Shown here in pieces: positions 56,895-64,000 of a DNA stretch of 64,000 bases. How positions within the stretch are numbered: position 1 is the first letter of the stretch; each line of letters starts with the position of its first letter. The stretch lies in contig CAYSAI010000003.1 of the NCBI GenBank assembly GCA_964428975.1, positions 1 through 64,000 of the forward strand, given 5' to 3'. The position numbers were made by a program, and so were the translations under genes. This stretch comes from JAGOUA01 sp964428975 (GTDB lineage Bacteria > Patescibacteriota > Patescibacteriia > 2-12-FULL-60-25). The notes under the pieces are model-generated. The model saw only the letters and a list, made by a program, of their open reading frames with translations. It was not told the origin of the DNA and searched no databases.

Positions 56895-58280
56895 CGAGAT
56901 GTCGTTTGATGCACGTCGCCGAAGCGTATGGACGACTTCCATGTGTGGCGTATGCGGAAAAAGATCGAACGCCTGCACGCGTTCAAGCGTATAGGCTTTT
57001 TCGAGTTCCGGCCATTCTTTCAAAAACGAATGATAGTTGCAGGAAACGTACACCACACGTGCGGGCCCATGTTCGATGAGAGCGCGCAATGCCTTTGGAT
57101 GAAGTCCCGCGCGTGGAGGGTCGATGATCGCCGCATCCGCACGCCACGCGCCCGTCGGCAACGCTTCGACGGCACCGCTCAAAAACGTACAACGGTCCAT
57201 CACGAAGTTTTGCTCGGCATTCACGAGTGCTTCACTCACCGCGAAGGCGTCGAGCTCCTGTCCAAAGACGGTTGCGCCTCGTTTCGCAAGCGCGATACCA
57301 AAAAATCCAATCCCTCCATAGAGATCAAGCACGTGTTTGCTAGAAACATCTCCCAGTTCGTCGAGAACAGCTGTTTGAAGAACGCTCGCCATCACGGTAT
57401 TCGTTTGAAAAAAAGCGTTCGGATGAATGCGATAGCGCACGCCATTCACCTCTTCCTCAAGATGGAGAGCTCCATGAAGCGCTTCGCAGGATTCTGCGTA
57501 AGACACATCCGTTGGTTTCGTATTCTCGCCAAGGATAAGCGACGTACAAAGAGGCGCAAACGCTTCGATGAGCTTTGCGCGATCTTGGAGAGAGACGGCT
57601 TTCGCATCGCTCACAAGAAGATGGATAAGACGTTGCCCCGTGTTTCGCCCAAGTCGAACGATGACGTAACGAAACTGCCCTGTATGACGACGCGCGTCCC
57701 ACGGTTCCCACGCAAGTTCTTGCGCAAGACGACGTGCTGTATCAAGAATCACGGGCGTGGTTTTATCTAGCAAAAGACAGGTGGAAAGATTGAGATAGCG
57801 GTTCCAGCTGCCGTATTCTTTCAAACCGAGTTCTCCTTTCCATCCAACGGCATAATCCATGCGGTTGCGGAAGGAAAGGGGAGTGGCGCCCCCTGCTCCC
57901 GAAACCCCCTCATTCCCCCTTATCAGGGGGAGGTCAGAGCGGAAGTGATCAGAGTCCGCATACGCCTTCTGGAGCATTCCTTCCTTCAGCTTCAGCTGCC
58001 CTTCATACGAAAGCGCTTGCCAAAGGCAGCCGCCGCACACGTTCGCATGAGGGCAGGGCGCCTCTACACGATCTGATGCACCTTCGTGGACACGTTCCAG
58101 CCGCGCGATCCACATGCCTGCATCGCGTTTCACGAACGTGGCGTCGATCACATCACCCGGAAACGTAAACGGCACAGCAACACGTCGCACCTCGCCATTT
58201 GCGATCGTGTATTCGAAAACGCCGCGCCCTTTTTGGTCGACGCTCGTGATCGTTCCGTGGAGGATGTCTCCGTATTTCAT
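56892..58280 (-). CDS. rlmD: 23S rRNA (uracil-C5)-methyltransferase, RumA/TrmA family
   Basis: A 462 aa SAM-dependent methyltransferase. A TRAM domain (to about residue 65), Fe-S cluster Cys (CPHANVCGGC, about 76-85), the SAM motif DLYGGIGFFGIALA, IDPPRAGL and the catalytic Cys in VSCNYHSF. Target may be 23S U1939 or U747. Residues about 116-131 are encoded by a family R repeat plus GC-rich neighbour (57880-57933), adding a Gly-rich loop just before FRNRMDY. The start lies 6 nt after TACTCT on the minus strand. Confidence 0.9.
   Translation of the reverse strand: MKYGDILHGTITSVDQKGRGVFEYTIANGEVRRVAVPFTFPGDVIDATFVKRDAGMWIARLERVHEGASDRVEAPCPHANVCGGCLWQALSYEGQLKLKEGMLQKAYADSDHFRSDLPLIRGNEGVSGAGGATPLSFRNRMDYAVGWKGELGLKEYGSWNRYLNLSTCLLLDKTTPVILDTARRLAQELAWEPWDARRHTGQFRYVIVRLGRNTGQRLIHLLVSDAKAVSLQDRAKLIEAFAPLCTSLILGENTKPTDVSYAESCEALHGALHLEEEVNGVRYRIHPNAFFQTNTVMASVLQTAVLDELGDVSSKHVLDLYGGIGFFGIALAKRGATVFGQELDAFAVSEALVNAEQNFVMDRCTFLSGAVEALPTGAWRADAAIIDPPRAGLHPKALRALIEHGPARVVYVSCNYHSFLKEWPELEKAYTLERVQAFDLFPHTPHMEVVHTLRRRASNDIS
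57903..57933 (+). repeat. Palindromic repeat, family R, inside rlmD
   Basis: One base different from 29450-29480. It is read through in frame in RlmD, on the strand opposite to the glycosyltransferase copy relative to gene direction. Confidence 0.85.
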
Positions 58281-58303
58281 GAGAGGAGAGTAGCGAAAAT
58301 GTA

Positions 58304-58561
58304 TTATCGATACACGTCTTTACGATGGGCTATCGTAAGAAAAAGAAGTGTTTTTTGATCAACCCACTCAAAAAGAGCTCGATATTCGCGAGTGATTCGA
58401 ATCGAATACGTGCGATCTTCTCCAATGAGTTGTTTTGTGTGAAGTCGTGTGTCTCGCCAATTCTGTTTTAGCAGCGCTTCTTGTTTGTGAAAATAGTTTT
58501 GAATCGTGATAGGAAGTCGACCGAACGCTTTAAAAAAGCGTTCGGTGTACACGATGGTCAT
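58304..58561 (-). CDS. RelE/ParE-superfamily toxin
   Basis: An 85 aa protein: FFKAFGRLPITIQNYFHKQ helices, TKQLIGEDRTYSIRITREYRALFEW, then LLFLTIAHRKDVYR, the usual family end with a terminal basic-Tyr pair. Overlaps the antitoxin stop by 4 nt. Confidence 0.83.
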   Translation of the reverse strand: MTIVYTERFFKAFGRLPITIQNYFHKQEALLKQNWRDTRLHTKQLIGEDRTYSIRITREYRALFEWVDQKTLLFLTIAHRKDVYR

Positions 58562-58782
58562 AAACTTGTATGGATTTTTCCTTGAGCGTAGTCTTTTCGT
58601 GCGCGTTGGATTGCTTGCTTGACGCGCGTTGGATGCGTATAGTCGCTGAGAGACTCTGTTGGTATCGGTGTAAAGTCTACAAGAGCTAAGCGTGCGAATG
58701 TTTTGATATCATAACCAAAACGTTTTGCGCGTTGTTCAAGAGTCGTATGTTCTTGTGGATTCAGAGAAACGATGAGATTCAT
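58558..58782 (-). CDS. Antitoxin of the third toxin-antitoxin module
   Basis: A 74 aa protein with an N-terminal strand (MNLIVSLNPQEH) and helices, and a basic C-terminal stretch (RVKQAIQRARKDYAQGK). The ATG at 58782 lies 6 nt after TATATA on the minus strand. The divergent SpoU gene starts 26 nt away, so the module may also influence that promoter. Confidence 0.7.
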   Translation of the reverse strand: MNLIVSLNPQEHTTLEQRAKRFGYDIKTFARLALVDFTPIPTESLSDYTHPTRVKQAIQRARKDYAQGKIHTSL

Positions 58783-58807
58783 ACGAAATATATAACACAA
58801 GATACGC

Positions 58808-59272
58808 ATGTTTTACAAGAGGAAATCTGAACTCCATCTCATCGCGCATGATCTTCGCTCGTGTGAAAACGTGGGAGCGTTGTTTCGGTTAGCGGATGCG
58901 TTTGGCGTTGCGAAGCTTTGGCTTACGGGCTATACACCCTCGCCGCCGCATCACAAAATTCATAAAACCGCGCTTGGTGCAGAGGCGTGGGTTCCATGGG
59001 TGCATGAGCCGGCTATTGATCGTGTATTCGCAGAGCTCGAGCGCGATGGTATTCCGATCTACGCGCTTGAACGCTGTGCGGAAGCTGTTTCCATTCGAAC
59101 GTTCGTGCCACCACAACGTATGGCGCTTCTCCTCGGAACAGAAACGACGGGCGTACCGATGAGCTTACTCGAACGATGCGCGGGCGTTCTCGCGATTCCA
59201 CAAGTTGGTAAGAAAGAGTCGCTCAATGTCGCGATGGCCGCGGGAATTGCGTGTTGGGAACTGCTAAAATAG
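58808..59272 (+). CDS. SpoU/TrmH-family RNA 2'-O-methyltransferase
   Basis: A 154 aa SPOUT knot enzyme without N-terminal extension. Motif 1 region (NVGALFRLADAFGV), motif 2 (LLLGTETTGVP) and motif 3 (IPQVGKKESLNVAMAAGIACWE) are all clear. Substrate (tRNA or rRNA ribose) cannot be told from sequence. Confidence 0.88.
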   Translation: MFYKRKSELHLIAHDLRSCENVGALFRLADAFGVAKLWLTGYTPSPPHHKIHKTALGAEAWVPWVHEPAIDRVFAELERDGIPIYALERCAEAVSIRTFVPPQRMALLLGTETTGVPMSLLERCAGVLAIPQVGKKESLNVAMAAGIACWELLK

Positions 59273-59287
59273 TGTACACTTCGCCTT

Positions 59288-59995
59288 ATGTTCGCTAGCA
59301 TCATCATTCCCACAAAAAACGAGGCGAAACTTTTACCACGTTTGTTCGCCTCTCTCGCGAAGCAATCGAAGAACGTTGTTCGTGAGGTGATCGTCGCAGA
59401 CGCGCATTCAACCGATGCAACGCGTGTTCTCGCTGAACGTTTTGGGGCGAAGATCGTTGATGGGGGTCTACCGGGTGTTGGACGAAATCGTGGTGCGGCG
59501 CACGCGCGGGAGGAATGGCTCTGCTTTTTTGATGCGGACATGGAACTTCCACACGCACACACGCTTGCTGATGCGCTTAAGGCGTTCGAAGCGCGACAGG
59601 CGGATTTCGGCACGCTGCGTCTTGTGCCGGACCATCCTTCGTTCATCAACACGATCTATCACACAGGCTATCATCTCTTTGTGAAACTCACGGCGCCATG
59701 GGTGCCGCATATTGCAGGTGGATGTTTTTTTGTGCGACGAAGCTGGTTTGAGAGGGCGGGTGGGTTCGATGAAAGTGTGGTATTTGCGGAAGATATGGAA
59801 TTTGCGCAACGATTACAGCGTCTTGGAGCGAAGTTCGCGTATCTCGACGAGCAGAAGATGCGTATCTCGACGAGGCGTCTTGAACGTGATGGGTACGGCG
59901 CGATCGCGTATCGATTTCTTCGCGCGGAATGGTATATGCGCACACGCGGCGCTATTCGCAAAGAGCTGTTCCCGTATGGATTTGAGCACGTATGA
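59288..59995 (+). CDS. Glycosyltransferase family 2
   Basis: A 235 aa GT-A transferase: IIIPTKNEAKLLPRLFASL, the GRNRGAAHAREEWLCFFDADM segment with a DxD-like motif (given by position, about residues 65-85), GGCFFVRRSWFERAGGFDE and EDMEF. It probably acts in envelope polysaccharide or lipid glycosylation. TACACT lies 7 nt before the ATG. It overlaps murJ by 4 nt (ATGA), which suggests a joint role in wall building. Confidence 0.87.
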   Translation: MFASIIIPTKNEAKLLPRLFASLAKQSKNVVREVIVADAHSTDATRVLAERFGAKIVDGGLPGVGRNRGAAHAREEWLCFFDADMELPHAHTLADALKAFEARQADFGTLRLVPDHPSFINTIYHTGYHLFVKLTAPWVPHIAGGCFFVRRSWFERAGGFDESVVFAEDMEFAQRLQRLGAKFAYLDEQKMRISTRRLERDGYGAIAYRFLRAEWYMRTRGAIRKELFPYGFEHV

Positions 59996-61590
59996 AGACG
60001 TTTCTTTGTCGTTGCTGGAAGAGCGTGTGTACCGATACGGGGGCGAGCGTTGGGCATGCGGCACTTCTGCTTGCGTTTGCTTCGGTCGTGTCGCGCGTGC
60101 TCGGCGTGGTACGAGATCGTTTGCTTGCGACGACGTTTGGAGCAGGGCCAAGCCTCGATGCGTATTACGCGGCGTTTCGTCTGCCGGATACACTCTATCA
60201 TTTGATCATTCTCGGGGCATTGAGCGCGGGCTTTGTTCCTCTTCTTGCGGATATACAGGCGAAACAAGGGAAAGAGGCGATGCAGCGGTTTTCCTCTCTT
60301 GTTTTAGGATGGTTTGGTCTGACGCTTGTCGTTTCTTCTCTTGTAGGGATGGTGCTTGCGTCTCGCCTTGTTCCGTTTCTTGTTCCTGGGTTTGATCCGG
60401 AACGTCTCGCTCTTACGATTGATCTCACACGCCTCTTATTTCTCTCCCCGCTTTTTCTTGGAGTATCCGCCGTGTGTGGAGGGGTGCTTCAGTCGGCACG
60501 AAAAACGCTCACGTTTGCGTTTGCGCCGGTGTTCTATAACGTGGGCATTCTCTTCGGTATCACTGTGCTTACACCGTTCTATGGCATCAAAGGTGTGGCG
60601 ATAGGGGTGTTGCTTGGAGCGCTTTTACACATGCTTCTCCAAGGGGTTGGAGCGTGGAAAGAAGGGCTGCGCTTTCCCGAACGTCTTCTTTGGACGCCTG
60701 ATCTTCGACGACTTCTTGTGCTCACAGGGCCTCGTCTCGCGGCGCTTGGAGCGTCGCAGATAAGTCTTGTGGTGATGCTCGCGTTTGCGGCGAGCCTTCG
60801 TACGGGATCGGTATCTGTGTTTCAACTGGCAAATAATCTTCAAAGTTTTCCGCTTGGTGTGGTGGGTATTTCGTTTGCGATTGCCGCCTTTCCATTGTTG
60901 TCTGAAGCGGTGGGGAAGGGAGAGTTCGCTCATTATCACGAAACGCTCGGCAAAACGGGAAAACGTATCGTATTTTTCCTGCTTCCTCTTTCGCTGTTGA
61001 TTGTGCTCTTGCGCGCGCAGATGGTACGTCTCGTGCTTGGTGATGGGGCGTTTGATTGGCAAGCAACGATTGAGAGTTCGCGCGTTGTTGGTTGGCTCGC
61101 AATATCTTTGGTGGCGCAGGCGCTTATTCCTCTGCTTGCACGAGCGTTTTACGCGCTTCACTCCACGTGGACGCCGTTTGCGATTACACTTATTGGCGAA
61201 GTGTGCACGCTTGTTCTTGCGTGGCAGCTGAAAGATCTGTTTGGGATTTCGGGACTCGCGATCGCCTGTTCCGTTTCGTTTTTTCTTCAAGCGAGTGCGC
61301 TGTGGTTTATGTTGCGTCGTCGTGTGGGAGCAGATGCGGAGAGCGGATTTTTACGAGAGCTGTGGTGCGTGATGATCGCGTCTGCACCTGCTATGGCGCT
61401 CGCATGGCTTGTGCGAGATGTGGTGGGAACGTTCTATCCTCTGCGAACATTTTGGCAAGTCGCACTTCAATTTGGAGCGTCGGCGAGCGTTGCAGGAACG
61501 ATGTATCTTGGTATGACATGGTTTCTGGATGTCGAAGAAACGAAAGAACTCTTCGCGCGCCTCAGGCGAGCCCTTGCTTTTTCCCATTGA
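59992..61590 (+). CDS. murJ: Lipid II flippase MurJ (MviN family)
   Basis: A 532 aa MOP-superfamily transporter with about 14 transmembrane helices. Family marks: SRVLGVVRDRLLATTFG at the start, YYAAFRLPDTLYHLIILGAL, SAGFVPLLADIQ and FQLANNLQSFPLGVVGIS. It moves lipid II across the membrane for peptidoglycan synthesis. Start overlaps the glycosyltransferase stop. Confidence 0.92.
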   Translation: MKTFLCRCWKSVCTDTGASVGHAALLLAFASVVSRVLGVVRDRLLATTFGAGPSLDAYYAAFRLPDTLYHLIILGALSAGFVPLLADIQAKQGKEAMQRFSSLVLGWFGLTLVVSSLVGMVLASRLVPFLVPGFDPERLALTIDLTRLLFLSPLFLGVSAVCGGVLQSARKTLTFAFAPVFYNVGILFGITVLTPFYGIKGVAIGVLLGALLHMLLQGVGAWKEGLRFPERLLWTPDLRRLLVLTGPRLAALGASQISLVVMLAFAASLRTGSVSVFQLANNLQSFPLGVVGISFAIAAFPLLSEAVGKGEFAHYHETLGKTGKRIVFFLLPLSLLIVLLRAQMVRLVLGDGAFDWQATIESSRVVGWLAISLVAQALIPLLARAFYALHSTWTPFAITLIGEVCTLVLAWQLKDLFGISGLAIACSVSFFLQASALWFMLRRRVGADAESGFLRELWCVMIASAPAMALAWLVRDVVGTFYPLRTFWQVALQFGASASVAGTMYLGMTWFLDVEETKELFARLRRALAFSH

Positions 61591-61633
61591 GCTTCTTTCG
61601 CGTAGTGCGTACGCTACCCGCAGATTCTTTTTT

Positions 61634-62086
61634 ATGTTTACGTCTCCACCGCTGGATACAAAGTTTGCGCCCTCTGGCTTGCCGAGTGGTTTTGCATCCG
61701 GAGGAGCTGCTCCTCAAGCGAACACGGTGATTGCGCGCGGCGTGTCGGTAGAAGGAGATTTTCGCAGTCAAGGCAACGTGACGATTGAGGGCGAGCTCGT
61801 TGGATCTATCACGTGTAGCGGACATCTCACGATTGGCGCAGAGGCTTCGATTCGTGCAGGTATCACCACGGGTGAAGCAACGATCGCAGGGGCTGTTGAG
61901 GGAAACATCACCGTGACGCATCGCCTCGAGCTGAAGGCGACGGCGCGTATCAAGGGTGATGTGCTTGCGGAGGCGCTTGCTGTTGAATCGGGAGCGATTC
62001 TTGATGGACATATCAAAACGGGCGGCGCGAAAACTCCCTCTAAAGAGACGGGGAACGTTCCTGCGTCTTCCGTAAAACACGCGTAA
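61634..62086 (+). CDS. Bactofilin (polymer-forming cytoskeletal protein)
   Basis: A 150 aa protein with a disordered Pro/Gly-rich start and a right-handed beta-helix core (VIARGVSVEGDFRSQGNVTI, IEGELVGSITCSGHLTIG, GAVEGNITVTHRLELKATA), then a flexible tail. Bactofilins form filaments that guide cell shape and wall synthesis, fitting the neighbours murJ and mraZ. Confidence 0.9.
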   Translation: MFTSPPLDTKFAPSGLPSGFASGGAAPQANTVIARGVSVEGDFRSQGNVTIEGELVGSITCSGHLTIGAEASIRAGITTGEATIAGAVEGNITVTHRLELKATARIKGDVLAEALAVESGAILDGHIKTGGAKTPSKETGNVPASSVKHA

Positions 62087-62098
62087 ATAGGTGCGCGT

Positions 62099-62869
62099 AT
62101 GTCGTCCTCTTTTGCGTACATCTACGAAGGATCCGCACAGCAGATGGCAACGCATCGAGAGCTTGCACGTTTTGAGGGAGAATGTACGCGATTGGGTATT
62201 CAGGGGTCTGCCCTTCATGGAGCGCGTCTCGAACAGGAAGAAGCTGTGTGTGCGCTTCTGAAAACGGGGGTGAAAAATCTTGTCTGTATTGGCTCACAAG
62301 CGAGCTTTTTTTTGTGGCTTCCTTTCATGATGAAATATCGTGAACCGACGTACGCGTTCGTTCCTGCAGAGGCATGTGCGCTTGGACAAGCGCTTGGGAT
62401 GCCGGCAGGGCCTCTCGCCGCGTCGTTTTTGGCGGCACGTGTCGTGAAAACGCTTGATCTTGGGCTCGCGAACGAACGTCCGTTTTTCACGGAAGCCGTT
62501 GCTCTCGATACGCGAGCGAGACTTTTCGTCGAAAACGCGTATACACTCTCTTCTCTTGAACCGAGTCCGCTTTCCATTCGGAATCTTGCGCTCAATCCAA
62601 AAACGGGTGAACCGTTCTCTCTCGCGACGGATGGTGAACTTGAAGCGGTCTTTCAAACGGTGCGCGAAACGTCGTCGTGGTTTGGTATGTGGCCGCGAAA
62701 AACCATGGAAGAAACATGTATCAAAATGAAAGAAGGATGTGCAACGCTTGCGAGCGGGGAATCTCTCTCGTTTCTTGTGGACGGCGAGCGCCTCACTTCG
62801 CATGAAGTGCATTTTTCGTGTGTCCCTGCATCGTTAAAGTTGATCGTGGGACCGGATCGGTTGATGTGA
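62099..62869 (+). CDS. Diacylglycerol-kinase-like catalytic fold protein, divergent
   Basis: A 256 aa protein. The opening AYIYEGSAQQMATHRELARFEGECTRLGI and NLVCIGSQASFFLWLPFMM (given by position, about residues 6-35 and 60-78) recall a CPR family annotated as diacylglycerol kinase catalytic region, but the GGDGT motif is replaced by GSQAS. Second domain beta-rich (about 120-256). Catalysis is therefore doubtful. It starts 12 nt after bactofilin. Confidence 0.5.
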   Translation: MSSSFAYIYEGSAQQMATHRELARFEGECTRLGIQGSALHGARLEQEEAVCALLKTGVKNLVCIGSQASFFLWLPFMMKYREPTYAFVPAEACALGQALGMPAGPLAASFLAARVVKTLDLGLANERPFFTEAVALDTRARLFVENAYTLSSLEPSPLSIRNLALNPKTGEPFSLATDGELEAVFQTVRETSSWFGMWPRKTMEETCIKMKEGCATLASGESLSFLVDGERLTSHEVHFSCVPASLKLIVGPDRLM

Positions 62870-62905
62870 TGCGTGGCTATCAACTGACTTATCCACATAT
62901 TTCTT

Positions 62906-62935
62906 TTGACGGAGAGGAAAGATCAGGTCTATGAT
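62906..62935 (+). promoter_or_regulatory. Sigma70-type promoter of the mraZ operon
   Basis: TTGACG (62906-62911), 18 nt spacer, TATGAT (62930-62935). A perfect DnaA-box-like TTATCCACA lies just upstream at 62889-62897. Confidence 0.75.
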
Positions 62936-62959
62936 GGGATCAAGTGGCAGAGAGTGGGA
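62935..62959 (+). promoter_or_regulatory. MraZ operator: three TGGNA repeats on a 10 bp period
   Basis: TGGGA (62935-62939), TGGCA (62945-62949) and TGGGA (62955-62959), each separated by 5 nt. This is the known MraZ binding pattern of TGGGN repeats with 5 nt spacers. It begins at the last base of the -10, so bound MraZ would block transcription. Confidence 0.85.
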
Positions 62960-62979
62960 AAATCTGCCGCCTCCGTCCT

Positions 62980-63411
62980 ATGTTTATCGGCGAGCACCAT
63001 CATACTCTCGACGACAAAGGCCGGGTCGCTATCCCGGTCAAATTTCGTGCTACGTGTGAAACGGGCGCTATCTTGACGCGAGGTCTCGACCACTCCCTCG
63101 TTCTTTTTCCTCGTGAAGGTTGGCAAGTATTCGTTGCCTCACTTCATACATTGCCTTGGCAAAAGGAAGAAACGCGTGCTCTTACGCGATTATTCCTTGC
63201 AGGAGCTTCCGAAGTCGCGCTTGATCGTTCTGGGCGCATGCTTGTTCCAGAACATTTACGCGCGTATGCGGGTCTCTCGCGAGACGTGGTCTTTCTTGGG
63301 CTAGGGAATCGTCTTGAAGTGTGGGATGAAACCGCTTGGCACGCGTCTATCATGCAAGCAGAAACGCGTGTTGATGCGATTGCGTCGGCTCTGGCGAATT
63401 TCTCCGTATGA
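62980..63411 (+). CDS. mraZ: Transcriptional regulator MraZ
   Basis: A 143 aa protein of two SpoVT/AbrB-like units: FIGEHHHTLDDKGRVAIPVKFR and EVALDRSGRMLVPEHLRAYA (given by position, about residues 2-23 and 83-103). MraZ rings bind the repeats upstream and repress the division/cell-wall operon. The ATG at 62980 gives the canonical start. It overlaps rsmH by 4 nt. Confidence 0.95.
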   Translation: MFIGEHHHTLDDKGRVAIPVKFRATCETGAILTRGLDHSLVLFPREGWQVFVASLHTLPWQKEETRALTRLFLAGASEVALDRSGRMLVPEHLRAYAGLSRDVVFLGLGNRLEVWDETAWHASIMQAETRVDAIASALANFSV

Positions 63412-64000
63412 CGGAAAGCGTTCATATTCCAGTGATGCTTGAGGAATCTATGCTTGTCCTCGAGCCACGGAAGGGGGGCGTTTACGTTGATGGAACCCTT
63501 GGTGGCGGCTCACACACCGAAGCGTTGCTTCGGATGAGTGGTCCATCGGGGCGCGTTATTTCCTTTGATATCAGTCCAGAAGCTCTGTCTCGAGCGCAAA
63601 CGCGTTTTGCCTCGTGCAGTGAGCGATGGATGGGTATTGAAGCGAATTTCGCGTTTCTCGCTGATGAGCTTCTTGCGCGAGGTATTTCTTCCGTAGATGG
63701 CATCTTGCTCGATCTCGGGTTTTCGTCCGATCAGTTGCTCGATCCATCGATCGGTATCTCGTTTCAAGAAGACGCGATACTCGATATGCGCCTTGGTCCG
63801 AAGGCGAATGAAGATGGTCTCACGGCGGTAGAAGTTGTCAACACGTGGGACGTGCAGGCCCTCGCCGACCTCTTTTCTACGTACGCCGACGAACGGTATG
63901 CGTTCCGTATCGCGCAGGCCATCGTGAAAGCTCGTCGCGAGAACTACCTCGTGCGTACGAAAGCGCTTGCGGATGTGGTGTCTTCGGCAGTACCCGCTCG
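63408..64000 (+). CDS. rsmH: 16S rRNA (cytosine-1402-N4)-methyltransferase, 3' end outside window
   Basis: Partial; 197 codons are visible and the frame stays open at the window edge. Starts MTESVHIPVMLEESM, then VYVDGTLGGGSHTEALL (SAM motif), SFDISPEALSRAQTRF, DGILLDLGFSSDQL, and LDMRLGP, all typical of RsmH (MraW). It methylates C1402 of 16S rRNA. The ATG overlaps the mraZ stop (ATGA), the usual mraZ-rsmH order. Confidence 0.95.
   Translation, partial: MTESVHIPVMLEESMLVLEPRKGGVYVDGTLGGGSHTEALLRMSGPSGRVISFDISPEALSRAQTRFASCSERWMGIEANFAFLADELLARGISSVDGILLDLGFSSDQLLDPSIGISFQEDAILDMRLGPKANEDGLTAVEVVNTWDVQALADLFSTYADERYAFRIAQAIVKARRENYLVRTKALADVVSSAVPA

Noticed and set aside
1..64000. Alternative genetic code (UGA as Gly, code 25)
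   Set aside because: Many genes end in UGA at the expected length and release factor 2 is encoded.

Overview
The window looks like a chromosome segment of a small-genome bacterium of the Patescibacteria (Candidate Phyla Radiation), most likely a Parcubacteria-type lineage. I infer this from compact gene order, many ATGA/TAATG gene overlaps, single-copy housekeeping genes, and several families I associate with CPR genomes (DUF4012, DUF5667, DUF5671-like, a baseplate-J-like surface protein, a split transketolase, a DUF3048 protein). UGA is used as a normal stop and a release factor 2 gene is present, so the standard bacterial code applies. Base composition is near 50% GC by eye. Four tRNA genes (Tyr, Thr, Pro, Val) all encode their CCA ends.

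Layout. 1-0.9 kb is a gene-free array of 46-48 bp imperfect palindromes on a ~55 bp period. 0.9-9 kb holds holB, a beta-propeller lipoprotein, frr, glyS, an M16 peptidase, tpiA, a TPR protein and two small membrane proteins. 9-15.3 kb holds tRNA-Tyr/Thr and a minus-strand block rich in pentose phosphate genes (both transketolase halves, rpe, rpiB) interleaved with two exported proteins, one of them a cupredoxin fusion. 15.3-19.9 kb is a pair of divergent M16 peptidase paralogues bracketed by two toxin-antitoxin modules. 20-21 kb is a GC-rich foreign-looking cassette gene. 21.3-28 kb holds ileS, fba, a PfkB kinase, rsmE and msrA. 28.1-28.7 kb is a second GC-rich cassette with two genes, followed by tRNA-Pro. 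28.9-34.8 kb holds a glycosyltransferase, two large membrane-anchored surface proteins and prmC. 34.9-37.6 kb looks like a small genomic island after tRNA-Val, with a serine-recombinase remnant, a metal-binding-repeat protein remnant and an intact SIR2-like gene that may act in phage defence. 37.7-46.9 kb holds exported and membrane proteins with an ECF-type sigma factor, a KefB-type antiporter, parAB and a RelA/SpoT homologue. 47-48 kb is a full-length arginine (phosphagen) kinase. 48.1-50.5 kb holds three more GC-rich cassettes. 50.5-64 kb holds rplY, map, prfB, era, rlmD, a third toxin-antitoxin pair, a SpoU methyltransferase, murJ, bactofilin and the start of the division/cell-wall cluster (mraZ with its operator, then rsmH running off the window).

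Two signals cut across the annotation. First, many native genes have an extended -10 element (TGnTAnnnT) whose last base lies exactly 6 nt before the start codon, so the start codon A is the predicted +1; these genes are probably expressed from leaderless mRNAs. The GC-rich cassettes instead carry textbook TTGACA-N17-TATnnT promoters, strong Shine-Dalgarno sequences and often their own terminators. Second, at least five families of short palindromic repeats are scattered through the window, and several copies lie in frame inside conserved genes (rsmE, rlmD, a glycosyltransferase, a DUF4012 gene), much like the palindromic elements known from Rickettsia.

The metabolic genes (tpiA, fba, a PfkB kinase, both transketolase halves, rpe, rpiB) suggest sugar-phosphate interconversion through lower glycolysis and the non-oxidative pentose phosphate pathway. 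The arginine kinase suggests an unusual phosphagen buffer for ATP. All functional calls are from reading the sequence; no database search was run.
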